DNA of 21,467 bases, from positions 1 through 21,467 of the IMG/VR virus record IMGVR_UViG_3300024520_000555. One strand, given 5' to 3'. Below are positions 1 to 8,500 of this stretch, piece after piece. The notes under the pieces were generated by a model, which saw only the letters and a list, made by a program, of their open reading frames with translations, was not told the origin of the DNA and made no database searches. Each line of letters begins with the position of its first letter. The first letter of the stretch is position 1. The position numbers were made by a program, and so were the translations under genes. The DNA comes from a virus.

Positions 1-148
1 TGCTGAAAAATGGGGTGTTCCGGAAAAATTAGTCCGCACTGATGCGAGCCGTCAGGAACTGACTCAGCAAATGGCTGGTATGGCCGAACAAGCTGTTGCA
101 GAAGGAGTTCCGCCGGATCAAATTGCTAAAATGGCACAAACTGTATGA
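1..148 (+). CDS. Head-tail connector (portal) protein, C-terminal end only
   Basis: Only the last 48 codons are in the window; the frame enters at position 2 and stops at TGA 146-148. The peptide begins AEKWGVPEKLVRTDASRQEL and ends in a helical, Gln/Ala-rich tail. This matches the end of podovirus connector proteins (Bacteriophage head-to-tail connecting protein family), where a G-V-P-x-x-L-(I/V)-R segment is followed by a Gln-rich helix. In that family the protein forms the dodecameric ring at one capsid vertex through which DNA is packaged and ejected. Position directly upstream of scaffold and capsid genes supports the call. The TGA overlaps the next start by the ATGA arrangement. The identification rests on a short fragment plus context. 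Confidence 0.7.
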   Translation, partial: AEKWGVPEKLVRTDASRQELTQQMAGMAEQAVAEGVPPDQIAKMAQTV

Positions 149-453
149 GCGTTAAATCAAAGCCCTCTTGGAATCGCGTTATTGATATTCGCGATGCTGC
201 CAAGACGGCGGATAAAATGGGTCTTGATGGAGTGGTTCGTTCTCAGGAATCCGAGAATGAATTAAATGCTCTTGTTGCTTCTGTTTTTACAACACCTGCC
301 GGTGAAAGTTTAATGGACTATTTAAAATCAATCACACTAAATAATGTGACTGGTCCCGGTATTGATGATATGGCATTACGACACCTCGAGGGCCAAAGAT
401 TTTTAGTCGGCATTCTTGCGCGACGTATGGAAAAAGGAAAGGAACAACGATGA
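145..453 (+). CDS. Bbp19-like small phage protein
   Basis: A 102-residue soluble protein between portal and scaffold. Residues 48-60 carry an F-T-T-P-A-G-x-x-L-x-x-Y-L segment and residues 82-85 an E-G-Q-R motif followed by a short helix. That pairing (F-x-T-P-x-G near the middle, E-G-x-R about 30 residues later) is the signature I associate with the Bbp19 family of Bordetella phage BPP-1 and many alphaproteobacterial phages. Its function is unknown; the conserved place beside the portal gene suggests a head assembly or packaging accessory role, which is inference. It starts inside the portal stop (ATGA) and its own stop overlaps the scaffold start, so translation of the three genes is probably coupled. 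Confidence 0.65.
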   Translation: MSVKSKPSWNRVIDIRDAAKTADKMGLDGVVRSQESENELNALVASVFTTPAGESLMDYLKSITLNNVTGPGIDDMALRHLEGQRFLVGILARRMEKGKEQR

Positions 454-1280
454 AGTTTCCAAAACCCACATTCAGTTCCGATATAGATGGAAGTGGTGGT
501 GATATCTCTTCGGGAGAACGACCCGAATGGATGCCTGAAAAATTTTGGAATACCGATACTGATTCTGCCAATATAGAGAATCTGGCCAAATCATATTCAG
601 AAACTGAAAAACGACTTGGCGAGATTACTCGTGGCGGCAAAACCTCTGAGGAATGGAATGCAGAAACGCGAGCAGAAATTGCCAGCGAGCTAGAGGCCAA
701 ACGTCTCGAGCAACGTCCGGAAACAGCGGATCAATATAAATATGAAATGCCAGAGGGCCTTAATTTGCCGGAAGGCTCTGAGTGGCAAATGGATGAATCT
801 GATCCGCTCCTTAAATGGTGGAAAGAGACATCATATCAAAATGGTTTAAACCAAGAGCAATTTGATGCTGCTGTAAAAGATTATGTTCAGATGCAAATTG
901 ACTCCTTGCCCAATTACGAACAAGAAATGAAAAAACTGGGCGATAATGCTTCTGAACGCATAAAATCGGTTAATCTTTTTTCTAAGGCTAATTTCAGTGA
1001 GGAAACACAAAAAGCCCTTGAAGGGTTTTTGGTCGATGCTTCCGGAGTTGCCATGATGGAGGAGATAATCGATTTGACCAAGAACACCCAAATCAATGCT
1101 CCGGGTTCTCCAATGAATGTCGTTCAGATAAAAACGAAAGAACAAATCAAGCAAATGCAGCGTGATCCGCGCTATTGGGATAGCAACAAGCGCGAAGCTT
1201 CATATGTAGCCGAGGTAAATGCAGCCTGGGAGGCTGCGTTCCCCGGCGATCAAGAATCTGCACCCCTCAACGCATCCTAG
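450..1280 (+). CDS. Capsid assembly (scaffolding) protein
   Basis: A 276-residue, acidic, mostly helical protein directly upstream of the capsid gene, the usual place of the T7 gp9-type scaffold. Near the N-terminus is the motif R-P-E-W-M-P-E-K-F-W (about residues 24-33), followed by L-A-K-S-Y-S-E-T-E-K, both typical of podovirus scaffolds. Near the C-terminus D-P-R-Y-W-D-x-x-K-R is followed by a Tyr/Val-rich helix, also a family feature; the C-terminal helix of such scaffolds usually contacts the coat protein. Scaffolds direct procapsid assembly and leave before DNA packaging. Translation starts at an ATGA overlap with the preceding gene, with GAAAGGA just upstream as ribosome binding site. 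No protease motif is visible. Confidence 0.88.
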   Translation: MKFPKPTFSSDIDGSGGDISSGERPEWMPEKFWNTDTDSANIENLAKSYSETEKRLGEITRGGKTSEEWNAETRAEIASELEAKRLEQRPETADQYKYEMPEGLNLPEGSEWQMDESDPLLKWWKETSYQNGLNQEQFDAAVKDYVQMQIDSLPNYEQEMKKLGDNASERIKSVNLFSKANFSEETQKALEGFLVDASGVAMMEEIIDLTKNTQINAPGSPMNVVQIKTKEQIKQMQRDPRYWDSNKREASYVAEVNAAWEAAFPGDQESAPLNAS

Positions 1281-1288
1281 CTTGAGGG
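1264..1288 (+). other. Perfect 7-bp inverted repeat at the end of the scaffold gene
   Basis: CCCTCAA (1264-1270) and TTGAGGG (1282-1288) are exact reverse complements around an 11-base loop that contains the scaffold stop codon. No T-run follows, so it is not a standard intrinsic terminator. It could stabilise or mark a processing point in the head mRNA before the highly expressed capsid gene. Could be chance. Confidence 0.35.
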
Positions 1289-1411
1289 CATGTAGCGCCA
1301 CGGTCAGTTTGCGGCCCTGTTGAAACCGTTCCGGCCCCGAAAGGCATAACCGGAATACGGCAAAATAGCACAACCGTTAGACCTAGGTGAAGCTGAGAAG
1401 GAGAAAGCCTA
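1281..1411. promoter_or_regulatory. Scaffold-capsid intergenic region with a second hairpin
   Basis: This 131-bp gap contrasts with the overlapping genes around it. It holds an imperfect hairpin: CCGTTCCGG (1326-1334) against CCGGAATACGG (1350-1360), with a two-base bulge. It ends in a strong ribosome binding site, GAGAAGGAGAAAG, just before the capsid ATG. No convincing sigma-70 pair was found; a TTGAAA at 1320-1325 lacks a partner -10. In T7 the corresponding gap carries a strong promoter for the capsid gene, so a phage-polymerase promoter here is possible but cannot be recognised without sister genomes. Confidence 0.4.
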
Positions 1412-2230
1412 ATGGCTAATACCATCTCTACTGCCTTCATCGAGCAGTTTGAAGCGGATGTGCATCTTGCCTATCAACGGCAGGGTTCACGCCTTCGGAA
1501 TACTGTTCGTACGAAGAACGGCGTAGCAAACAAAACGACTTTCCAAAAAGTCGCCAAGGGCGCTGCGTCACAGAAATCGCGCGGCGGCGATGTGACGCCA
1601 ATGAATTTGGCCCACACCAATGTCAACGTGACCCTTCAGGACTGGTACGCATCAGAGTATGTCGATGATCTCGATGAACTTCGGATCAATATCGATGAAC
1701 GTATGGTGGCTGCTAGTTCTGGTGCTTGGGCGCTAGGTCGCAAGACTGACTCGCTTATCACGACTGCGATGGATGCCACTACCAGCACGATTGCTCACGG
1801 TTCTGCGGCTTTGACAAAAGCTAAAGTAACCGAGGCGTTTGAAACTCTCGGTAATAATGATGTACCGGAAGATGGCGGACGCTATTGGGTTGTTGGCTAT
1901 CAGCAATGGACCGATCTGATGGATTTGCAAGAGTTTGCAAGTCTTGACTATATCGGCCCCGGCGAAGGCCCGTGGCTGGACGGTGTAACTGCGAAAAGTT
2001 GGCTTGGTTTCAACTTCTTCGCATTTTCCGGGCTAGATGTTGCGTCTAATATTCGCAAAACATTTGCCTATCATCAGTCATCGATGGGTCATGCCATTGG
2101 TGCAGACGTAGAACTTGATGTTACTTGGCAAGGTCAAAAGCAAGCTCATCTGTTTGTTAACAAGATGCAGATGAATGCGGTTTTGATTGATGCCGAAGGT
2201 ATCATCGAAGTTTCATGTCAAGAAAGCTAG
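1412..2230 (+). CDS. Major capsid protein (Phage_capsid_2-like)
   Basis: A 272-residue protein recognised as the podovirus coat family grouped as Phage_capsid_2. Typical segments are the N-terminal T-A-F-I-E-Q-F-E-A-D-V-H-L-A-Y-Q, then R-L-R-N-T-V-R-T-K-N, then F-Q-K-V-x-K-G and a Y-V-D-D-L-D-E-L stretch, followed by A-L-G-R-K-T-D near residue 109. These proteins adopt the HK97-type fold and form the icosahedral shell. The length is normal for this compact family; no cleavage prodomain is evident. It has the strongest ribosome binding site of the head region (AGAAGGAGAA) and its own leader, in keeping with the high copy number needed. The downstream small gene follows after 12 bases. Confidence 0.9.
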   Translation: MANTISTAFIEQFEADVHLAYQRQGSRLRNTVRTKNGVANKTTFQKVAKGAASQKSRGGDVTPMNLAHTNVNVTLQDWYASEYVDDLDELRINIDERMVAASSGAWALGRKTDSLITTAMDATTSTIAHGSAALTKAKVTEAFETLGNNDVPEDGGRYWVVGYQQWTDLMDLQEFASLDYIGPGEGPWLDGVTAKSWLGFNFFAFSGLDVASNIRKTFAYHQSSMGHAIGADVELDVTWQGQKQAHLFVNKMQMNAVLIDAEGIIEVSCQES

Positions 2231-2242
2231 GGGGGTAAGATA

Positions 2243-2506
2243 ATGGCATTTGCTTATACAAGTCTCACCGCTCTCGCATATGGCAATAGCTTTACGCTTT
2301 GGCACTATATCGGTGCTGATGCTAAGGCTACGGTGGATAGCGCGGGCTTTTTTAACGACGCTATTAGTGTTCTCAAGGTCAACGATGTAATTCTTGTCGT
2401 TGACTCAGCCACTCCAACCGTTACGTGGATGGTGGTTTTGTCCAACGATGGAACCAATGTCGACGTCTCAGATGGAACGGCCATCAGTCTAACAGACACC
2501 GATTAG
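2243..2506 (+). CDS. Small post-capsid protein, possible capsid decoration protein
   Basis: An 87-residue, Cys-free, acidic, beta-rich protein with the pattern T-L-W-H-Y (18-22), A-T-V-D-S-A-G-F-F-N (29-38), a V-x-D-V-I-L-V-V strand and an acidic T-D-T-D end. Small proteins with the pattern T-x-x-x-G-(F/Y)-F-x-x-A-x-x-x-L-x-V-x-D-x-I are common immediately after the coat gene in podoviruses of alphaproteobacteria. Placement between the coat gene and a strong terminator, which keeps it in the high-abundance mRNA segment, fits a structural protein bound to the shell. The decoration role is inference; the family has no experimentally assigned function that I can name. A very G-rich ribosome binding site (GGGGGGT) precedes the start. 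Confidence 0.6.
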   Translation: MAFAYTSLTALAYGNSFTLWHYIGADAKATVDSAGFFNDAISVLKVNDVILVVDSATPTVTWMVVLSNDGTNVDVSDGTAISLTDTD

Positions 2507-2512
2507 CGAATT

Positions 2513-2550
2513 GGAACGGGGGCGCTTATAGGGCGCTCCCGGTCCTTTTT
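2513..2550 (+). terminator. Rho-independent terminator after the capsid genes
   Basis: A 13-position stem pairs 2513-2525 with 2533-2545 (one A-G mismatch and one G-T wobble, otherwise Watson-Crick and GC-rich), with a 7-base loop at 2526-2532. It is followed at once by TTTTT (2546-2550). This is a textbook intrinsic terminator. It lies just after the coat and post-capsid genes and before the tail adaptor gene, so it would lower tail gene expression relative to capsid. Confidence 0.85.
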
Positions 2551-2561
2551 AGGAAAGCAAC

Positions 2562-3155
2562 ATGGCTGATAGCAATATCACTATATCCAGTGAAGCTCTT
2601 GTAACTATTGGTGGCTCCACTATTACCTCCTTTACCCAAGGTATAACGGAATCCAATGTGGCTTCTGTTATTTATGAAAATTATGTTGCCTCTGAAATTG
2701 GCCGTGTTCGGTGGAATTGGGCTAAAACACAATTCTCTTTAAATAAGCGTTCAGACGCTCCCCTCGAAAGCTGGGATTATGGATATGATATTCCCTCTGA
2801 TCTTTTGATGTTGCATCGTGTTACGCACGGAGATAGCGATATCGTTTTTGAGCGTTTCAAGGATTTAATTTATACAGATACAGACAATGATTCGGATGAT
2901 GTTGTTGCGCATTACACATACCGTGTTGATGAAAACGATTGGCCTGCTGACTTCAAGGGCGCAATAATTATTGGTCTTGCTTCACGGTTTGCTTTTTCTC
3001 TTGCCCGAGATGCTGAATATGCAATGAGCCTTAATCAAGAGGCAAAATTGCTCATGGCAGAAGCTAGGCGCAATGATGCACAAAGTCAGACCGCTAAAAG
3101 AATGGACGTTACAAGACTGTCTAAATCGAGACTGCTTGGCGCAGGTCGTGCATGA
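2562..3155 (+). CDS. Tail tubular protein A (adaptor, T7 gp11-like)
   Basis: A 197-residue protein of the podovirus adaptor family that sits under the portal ring and carries the nozzle and fibres. It starts with the usual pattern: a short N-terminus, then E-A-L-V-T-I-G-G-S-x-I-T-S-F (residues 11-24), then a Y-x-x-x-V-A-S-E-I-G-R-V-R-W-N-W-A segment. A P-x-D-x-L-x-L-H-R-V strand follows, and a helical end (A-S-R-F-A-F-S-L-A-R-D-A) packs beneath the portal. Length is normal for the family (about 190-200). AGGAAAG supplies the ribosome binding site; the gene begins 11 bases after the terminator T-run and its stop overlaps the next start (ATGA). Confidence 0.85.
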   Translation: MADSNITISSEALVTIGGSTITSFTQGITESNVASVIYENYVASEIGRVRWNWAKTQFSLNKRSDAPLESWDYGYDIPSDLLMLHRVTHGDSDIVFERFKDLIYTDTDNDSDDVVAHYTYRVDENDWPADFKGAIIIGLASRFAFSLARDAEYAMSLNQEAKLLMAEARRNDAQSQTAKRMDVTRLSKSRLLGAGRA

Positions 3156-5077
3156 CAAAAGTTAGACGATTACAAAATTCTTTTGTTTCGGGGCAACTCG
3201 ACCCTGGAATGAGAATGCGTTCCGATATCTCAGCTTATAAAAATGGCCTGGAAACTCTTACAAATTTTAGGCCGTTACTGCATGGCGGCGTATCCCGTAG
3301 ACCGGGAACGAAATACATGGCCACCCTCAATGGGAAGTCCAGATTGGCGAAGTTTGTATTTTCTGAAAGCCAGCAATATATAGTGGCATTCCAGGCCAGC
3401 CGTATCGATGTGTATAGTTCAGACGGCTCTCTCGATCAGACAATCTCATCTAGTGTTCCATATACCTTGGCACAGCTTGATGAATTGAGATGGGCGCAAG
3501 CTGGCGATACCATGATCGTTGTTCACGAAGATCATCCTATTTATGAATTAAAGCGCACAGGCGCTTCTTCGTTTACTTGGTCTCTTTTAACATTTGAGCA
3601 AGATTCTTCCGGCGCTCCGCTTCATCAGCCATATTACAAATATGCACAAGAATCCATCACGCTAACTCCGAGCGCTACTACGGGCAGCGGCGTTACGCTT
3701 ACCCTTTCGTCCGGACATTGGACTACAGATTATATAAATGAAATTATCCGATATAAGGCAAAAGAGATTCTTGTTACCGGATATACCTCTGCAACGGTTC
3801 TTACCGGAACTGTACGGGAAACTCTGCCATCGACAACTGCTGATACCGATTGGGATGAACCGGCATTTCATGATGTCAAAGGCTATCCTCGAACAGCTAG
3901 ATTTCACTTACAGAGATTAATATTTGGTGGATCAAAGTCTCTTCCCGATACATTGTTTGGTTCTCACATTGGCGCATTTTATAAATTTAGTCTTGGTACG
4001 GCACAAGATGCTGAAGGCTTTCAGCAAACCATTGGTAGCGATCAAGTAAATTCAATCATGAATTTGGTGTCTTCTCGGCACTTGCAAATATTCACCAACC
4101 AAGCTGAATTTTTTGTGCCTACCACTGAGGCTGTTCCCTTCACTCCCACGAATATCGCTTTTCAAGAGCAAACCAGTTTTGGGAGTCTCGATGTTCCGCC
4201 ACGCAAAATGGATGGTGTGACTTTATTTGTTGATAGAACAGGAAAGCATCTTAGGGAGTTTTTGTTTTCAGACATTGAGCAAGCATATTCATCGGAATCT
4301 CTTTCCAAGCTCGTTCCTGAAATTATGGGGACTCCTAAGGATTGTGAGGTTTTGTCTGGTTCCAGTGAACATCCTGAACAATATTTATACATCATCAATA
4401 CTGATGGAGATGTTGCTCAACTCAATACGATGCGCTCTGAGAGTATATCTGGATGGTCTAAGTGGCAGACAAAAACAGGTGATAAATTTATATCCATCAC
4501 AGAGGTGGAAGATGCCATTTTTTTCTGCGTCGAGAGAAGTATAAATTCTTCTACTGTCTATTATTTAGAAAAACTAGATTATACCAGCACTCTTGATTGC
4601 AATATCACAAAGACTGGATCGGAGATAACAGCATGGACCGGGCTTTCTCATCTTGAGGGGGAAAGCGTAGACATTCTTGATAATGTCGATACGACTCATG
4701 GCGGAACATATACTGTAGCTTCTGCTGCAATTACATCTACTGCGGCGCACAGCAATGTTGATATTGGATTTGATTTTGCTCCGACGATAACAACCCTTCC
4801 TGTGGAGTTCACTCTATCTATAGGAACTATTTTAGGTGAATTGAAACGTATTGCGCGTGTCAATCTAGCTGTTATTGATTCCTACACATGGACTATTGGT
4901 AGCAATGTTGTTCCCTTATATGAGGTCACTGATGATTTGAGTGCAGCACCTGTTGCCAAGACCGGAACGTATGAATTTTTCATTCTGGGCTATGATAAAT
5001 TAGGCCAAGTTACAATTACGCAAGATGCGCCATTGCCATTGACAATACTTGGTATAGAAAAAGAGGTGGTTTTCTAA
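3152..5077 (+). CDS. Tail tubular protein B (nozzle, T7 gp12-like)
   Basis: A 641-residue beta-rich structural protein. The N-terminus has the conserved podovirus nozzle pattern: N-S-F-V-S-G-Q-L-D-P-G-M (residues 9-20), then R-S-D-I-S-A-Y-K-N-G-L, N-F-R-P-L, and G-G-V-S-R-R-P-G-T-K-Y (about 45-55). The remainder has the alternating hydrophobic pattern of a propeller-like tail protein. In podoviruses this protein forms the tubular nozzle below the adaptor, through which DNA passes. The T7 counterpart is of similar but somewhat larger size. The start overlaps the adaptor stop and its own TAA overlaps the next ATG (TAATG), so it is embedded in a coupled operon. No enzymatic motif was seen. Confidence 0.82.
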   Translation: MTKVRRLQNSFVSGQLDPGMRMRSDISAYKNGLETLTNFRPLLHGGVSRRPGTKYMATLNGKSRLAKFVFSESQQYIVAFQASRIDVYSSDGSLDQTISSSVPYTLAQLDELRWAQAGDTMIVVHEDHPIYELKRTGASSFTWSLLTFEQDSSGAPLHQPYYKYAQESITLTPSATTGSGVTLTLSSGHWTTDYINEIIRYKAKEILVTGYTSATVLTGTVRETLPSTTADTDWDEPAFHDVKGYPRTARFHLQRLIFGGSKSLPDTLFGSHIGAFYKFSLGTAQDAEGFQQTIGSDQVNSIMNLVSSRHLQIFTNQAEFFVPTTEAVPFTPTNIAFQEQTSFGSLDVPPRKMDGVTLFVDRTGKHLREFLFSDIEQAYSSESLSKLVPEIMGTPKDCEVLSGSSEHPEQYLYIINTDGDVAQLNTMRSESISGWSKWQTKTGDKFISITEVEDAIFFCVERSINSSTVYYLEKLDYTSTLDCNITKTGSEITAWTGLSHLEGESVDILDNVDTTHGGTYTVASAAITSTAAHSNVDIGFDFAPTITTLPVEFTLSIGTILGELKRIARVNLAVIDSYTWTIGSNVVPLYEVTDDLSAAPVAKTGTYEFFILGYDKLGQVTITQDAPLPLTILGIEKEVVF

Positions 5078-5535
5078 TGGGTGCCGCAGCATTACCGATG
5101 ATTATGGGCGCAGTTAGTATGGGATTCCAATTGAAAGCTGCTGGAGAAGCCCAAAAACAGGCTGATTTGGAAAGACAGCAATACGATGCGCAGCGTGAGG
5201 CGATTCGAGTTCAAGGATTGCAACAGGAAGCAGCAGAGATGCAGCGTCATCGCCAATTACTACAGGCGTCTATAGCGCAAGGTGCAGCACAAGGTCAAAG
5301 AAATCCCCGTACTGGCGGAACACCAGTCGCTAGGGATACTTTCGCATTGGCAGAATTAGATAGAACTTTATCAACTATTCGGTCAAATACACTTACTGGA
5401 ATACAAGTTAATCAACTTGGTGCAGCACAATCTAAAGCCGAGGCTCAATCCAAAAAATGGTCTGCTTTTGGAAAAGCGGCCCAAACTGGATACTCTTCGT
5501 ATAAATCTTATAAATCAATAAGTAAGACAACGTAA
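5077..5535 (+). CDS. Internal virion protein (T7 gp14-like)
   Basis: A 152-residue protein with a short Gly/Ala/Met-rich hydrophobic N-terminus (residues 1-18), then a long Gln/Glu/Arg-rich amphipathic helix likely to form a coiled coil (about 20-75), a Gly/Pro/Arg-rich turn (about 75-87) and a second helical part with a Ser/Lys-rich end. Architecture, size and place after the nozzle gene fit the small ejection protein of T7-type phages, which enters the outer membrane during DNA delivery. Primary sequence is poorly conserved in this family, so the call depends on architecture and order. Both ends are TAATG overlaps. Confidence 0.65.
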   Translation: MGAAALPMIMGAVSMGFQLKAAGEAQKQADLERQQYDAQREAIRVQGLQQEAAEMQRHRQLLQASIAQGAAQGQRNPRTGGTPVARDTFALAELDRTLSTIRSNTLTGIQVNQLGAAQSKAEAQSKKWSAFGKAAQTGYSSYKSYKSISKTT

Positions 5536-8500
5536 TGGTTAATAGAACCTATAGATCGGAAATCTCGGTTAATATCCCTGGTATAGTCCGTTCGGCAAAT
5601 TTATCAGAAGGATGGAGTCAAGCCGCTGATCAAATTGGTCAATTATCACAGCATTTTTTTAATAAGACTGCTGAAGAAATTGGCATAAAGGGGACGAAGG
5701 CTGGCACACGGGATGTTTCCAATCTCACTAAGGATCAATTGAAAGATTTTCAGCTTCATGATGACGAGGAGAAAGTTTTTAATGCCGCTTATAACGCTTC
5801 AGCTATAGCTGCATATGAGTATCGCATACAGACGCATATCGATGAACAGGCCAATACATTTTATCTTAATAATCAATTTAATTTAGAAAATTTTTTAGAA
5901 GAATTTAAATCCTTTCAATCTGGCTTAACCCAGAACATGGACGAGGATTTAGTCCCAAGTGCTAATATGTATGCCGAACAATATGTGAGTAAGTATGGAA
6001 AAGAGATTGCGGGAAATCAAAAGCGACAAGCCGATAAGCAACTTAGCGCCGATATTGATAAGGATGTAAAATCAAAAGTAGACACAATCCTATCTAATAT
6101 AAGAAACGAAGGTGAGATTTCTGAGGCAACATCTCAAGAGATCGATGCACTTACTAAGACCTTAGAAGACGGCGTTACTGCTAATCTAGTGACCCCGGAA
6201 AAATATAATCTCACATTTAGTCAGCTAGATACTTCGATCCCCCGTGCTTTGGGATATCATGAATTAAGAGGTTACACCGATCAGATTGCTCAGTCTTTTG
6301 CCCCCTATGGCGGCGCTGAAATACCTCCACCAGCTAGCTATTTCGAAGAACAGGAAAATTTAAGGACTGAGGCCAAGACAGCTAGTTCTTTGTTTTTTGA
6401 TGCCATAATTGATGGCGATCATCCATTAACAAAGGATATGTCTCCGGATCAAAGGACTGAGTTATCTGAGCTACTAAGACAAGATGAGAAACAACTGCTG
6501 GCCCACGAAGCCACTCTACAAGCAGAAATAAAAGAAAATCAAGACAACAACATAAAAGTAATAGATTCTGAATTTGAGTTAAAAATAGAACAACAGGCTA
6601 CCGTGTGGTTAGGCCTTCTTGAGCAAGGAAACCTTACGGAAATCCTCACACAGTATTACTCCTTAGAAAAAGAAATTAATGCATGGAAGGAGGACAATCC
6701 AAGTAATGCAGATATTCATATAAAAGCAAATGATCGCTTGAAGCAACTCGAGGGTGAATTGCAGGCTGCATATGGAAAGCGCCAAACAGCCAAGAATGCA
6801 GAAGACACCCTACAGGCTGCACAAGCGGATGTTACCAGGCTTATGGATCGACCTCCGTCGCTCACAGGAATGGCAATAACAAAAGGAGAAAAACAAAGCA
6901 TTGCAACGGTGTATACGCAGCTCGCTCTTGAAATCACGGGCGAGCCAAACATGGCCCGCTTGTTTTTAGATGACCGAGGTATTTCAGAAATTCTGAAACT
7001 GGTGGCTAAAAACCTTCCCTTACCCGATCAAATAATAAATCAAATGAATATGGCGGGTATGCCCAATCAAGAAAATAGTTTTGAGATTGTAAGTGGCATA
7101 GGGCAATTTTTAAAAGCCGCTGTTATCGATCATGCTGCTAATGATGCTAATGTAGGTGAAACAATAGAGCCCGGCGAGATTCCTCCTAATATTTTAGCAC
7201 AGATAAATAATGAATCATTAGCAAATCTAATTAACATATCGTCTCTAGCAAATCTTGGGGTTTTGTATGAAGCCAATTGGCACCAGATGAATGAAGCTAG
7301 GAGGGCTATTGATAAAAGAGAAAACGCGGAAGAAAGTGCAAGAAACGCAAACTTTGGTAGCTCGGAAGAGATGATCGATTTTAATCTACAGGAGGCGCTT
7401 CAGAATTGGACACCTAAGGGTGCACTTAATTTCTTTGAGGAAGTAAATATCAAGAGACTACGAGGTGACGGTACATGGGATGCAGAAAAAGCTATACTTG
7501 GAAAAATTTGGGAAGGTATTTGGGGTGGTAAATTTACCACTTTGCCCATTGTGGCGATCTTAGGCAATAAGCCATCCGATGAACCGCTACCTAGATTTGT
7601 CGTGGAAGAAATACGGAATACTGCCAAAGCTCTGATGGAGATATATGGATATTCAAAAAATGGCCAAGCCAAAGCATTCCAACAGGCTTTTGAAATAATT
7701 CAGGAAAGAAATAATATTGGTTTCACTAACGTGGGCGGCACGGAGAAGATAGTGCCTTATCCGCTGGAGGCCCAGCCGAGTTCACTATTTGTTACTGATA
7801 TACCACATGCCGGTGGGGCCATAAATACTCTTATTTCTGAGATGGCTATATACGAATTATTGGCTCCTCTATTTACAGACAATGTAATGTTTGATGTAGA
7901 TACAGACTTTGATTTGTATGAAGCTATTAGAACTGGCGAGATCGAAGCAATACCGATTTCAAAACAGGGCAAAGAAAACCAACAGCAATATCGTTTTGTT
8001 TGGCACAAAGAAGAAGGGACCACTCCTATCTATGAAAGATTTGGTGAGAATTTAATATGGAGTCTTCCACAAGACGAAAGCCCACCGCAATGGCTAACCA
8101 ATGTTTTGAGAAAATCTGCTGAAGACGCAACAGTATTTGGAGAAAAGGTTCCCATTGTTCAAGAAATTCTTTTTTTAGATAATGTAGTAAAACATTTTTC
8201 CGATAAATATAAAAAGACAATGAAGCTCGATGAAAATAATCCCAACTTGTTTGAAAGAATAGAAAATAGAGCATCTGAAATTACACAGATTCTCAAAATG
8301 AAATGGGGGGCAAATACTGGCGACAGTACGGTCCTTGAAGAGGTGCCTGATGTTGGGGAGGCTGACCAAAGCAAAATCCCTCTATCGTTTATTGGGGGTT
8401 ATTCGGTAAACGAAGACCTAACCGATGAAAAGTCAAGCGCTCGAGCAAATGAGATTATCATAGCTCTCGATGATGATATCGAAGCAGAGTTCACATCCGC

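Noticed and set aside
1320-1349. Sigma-70 promoter from TTGAAA at 1320 ahead of the capsid gene
   Set aside because: No acceptable -10 hexamer at 16-18 base spacing.
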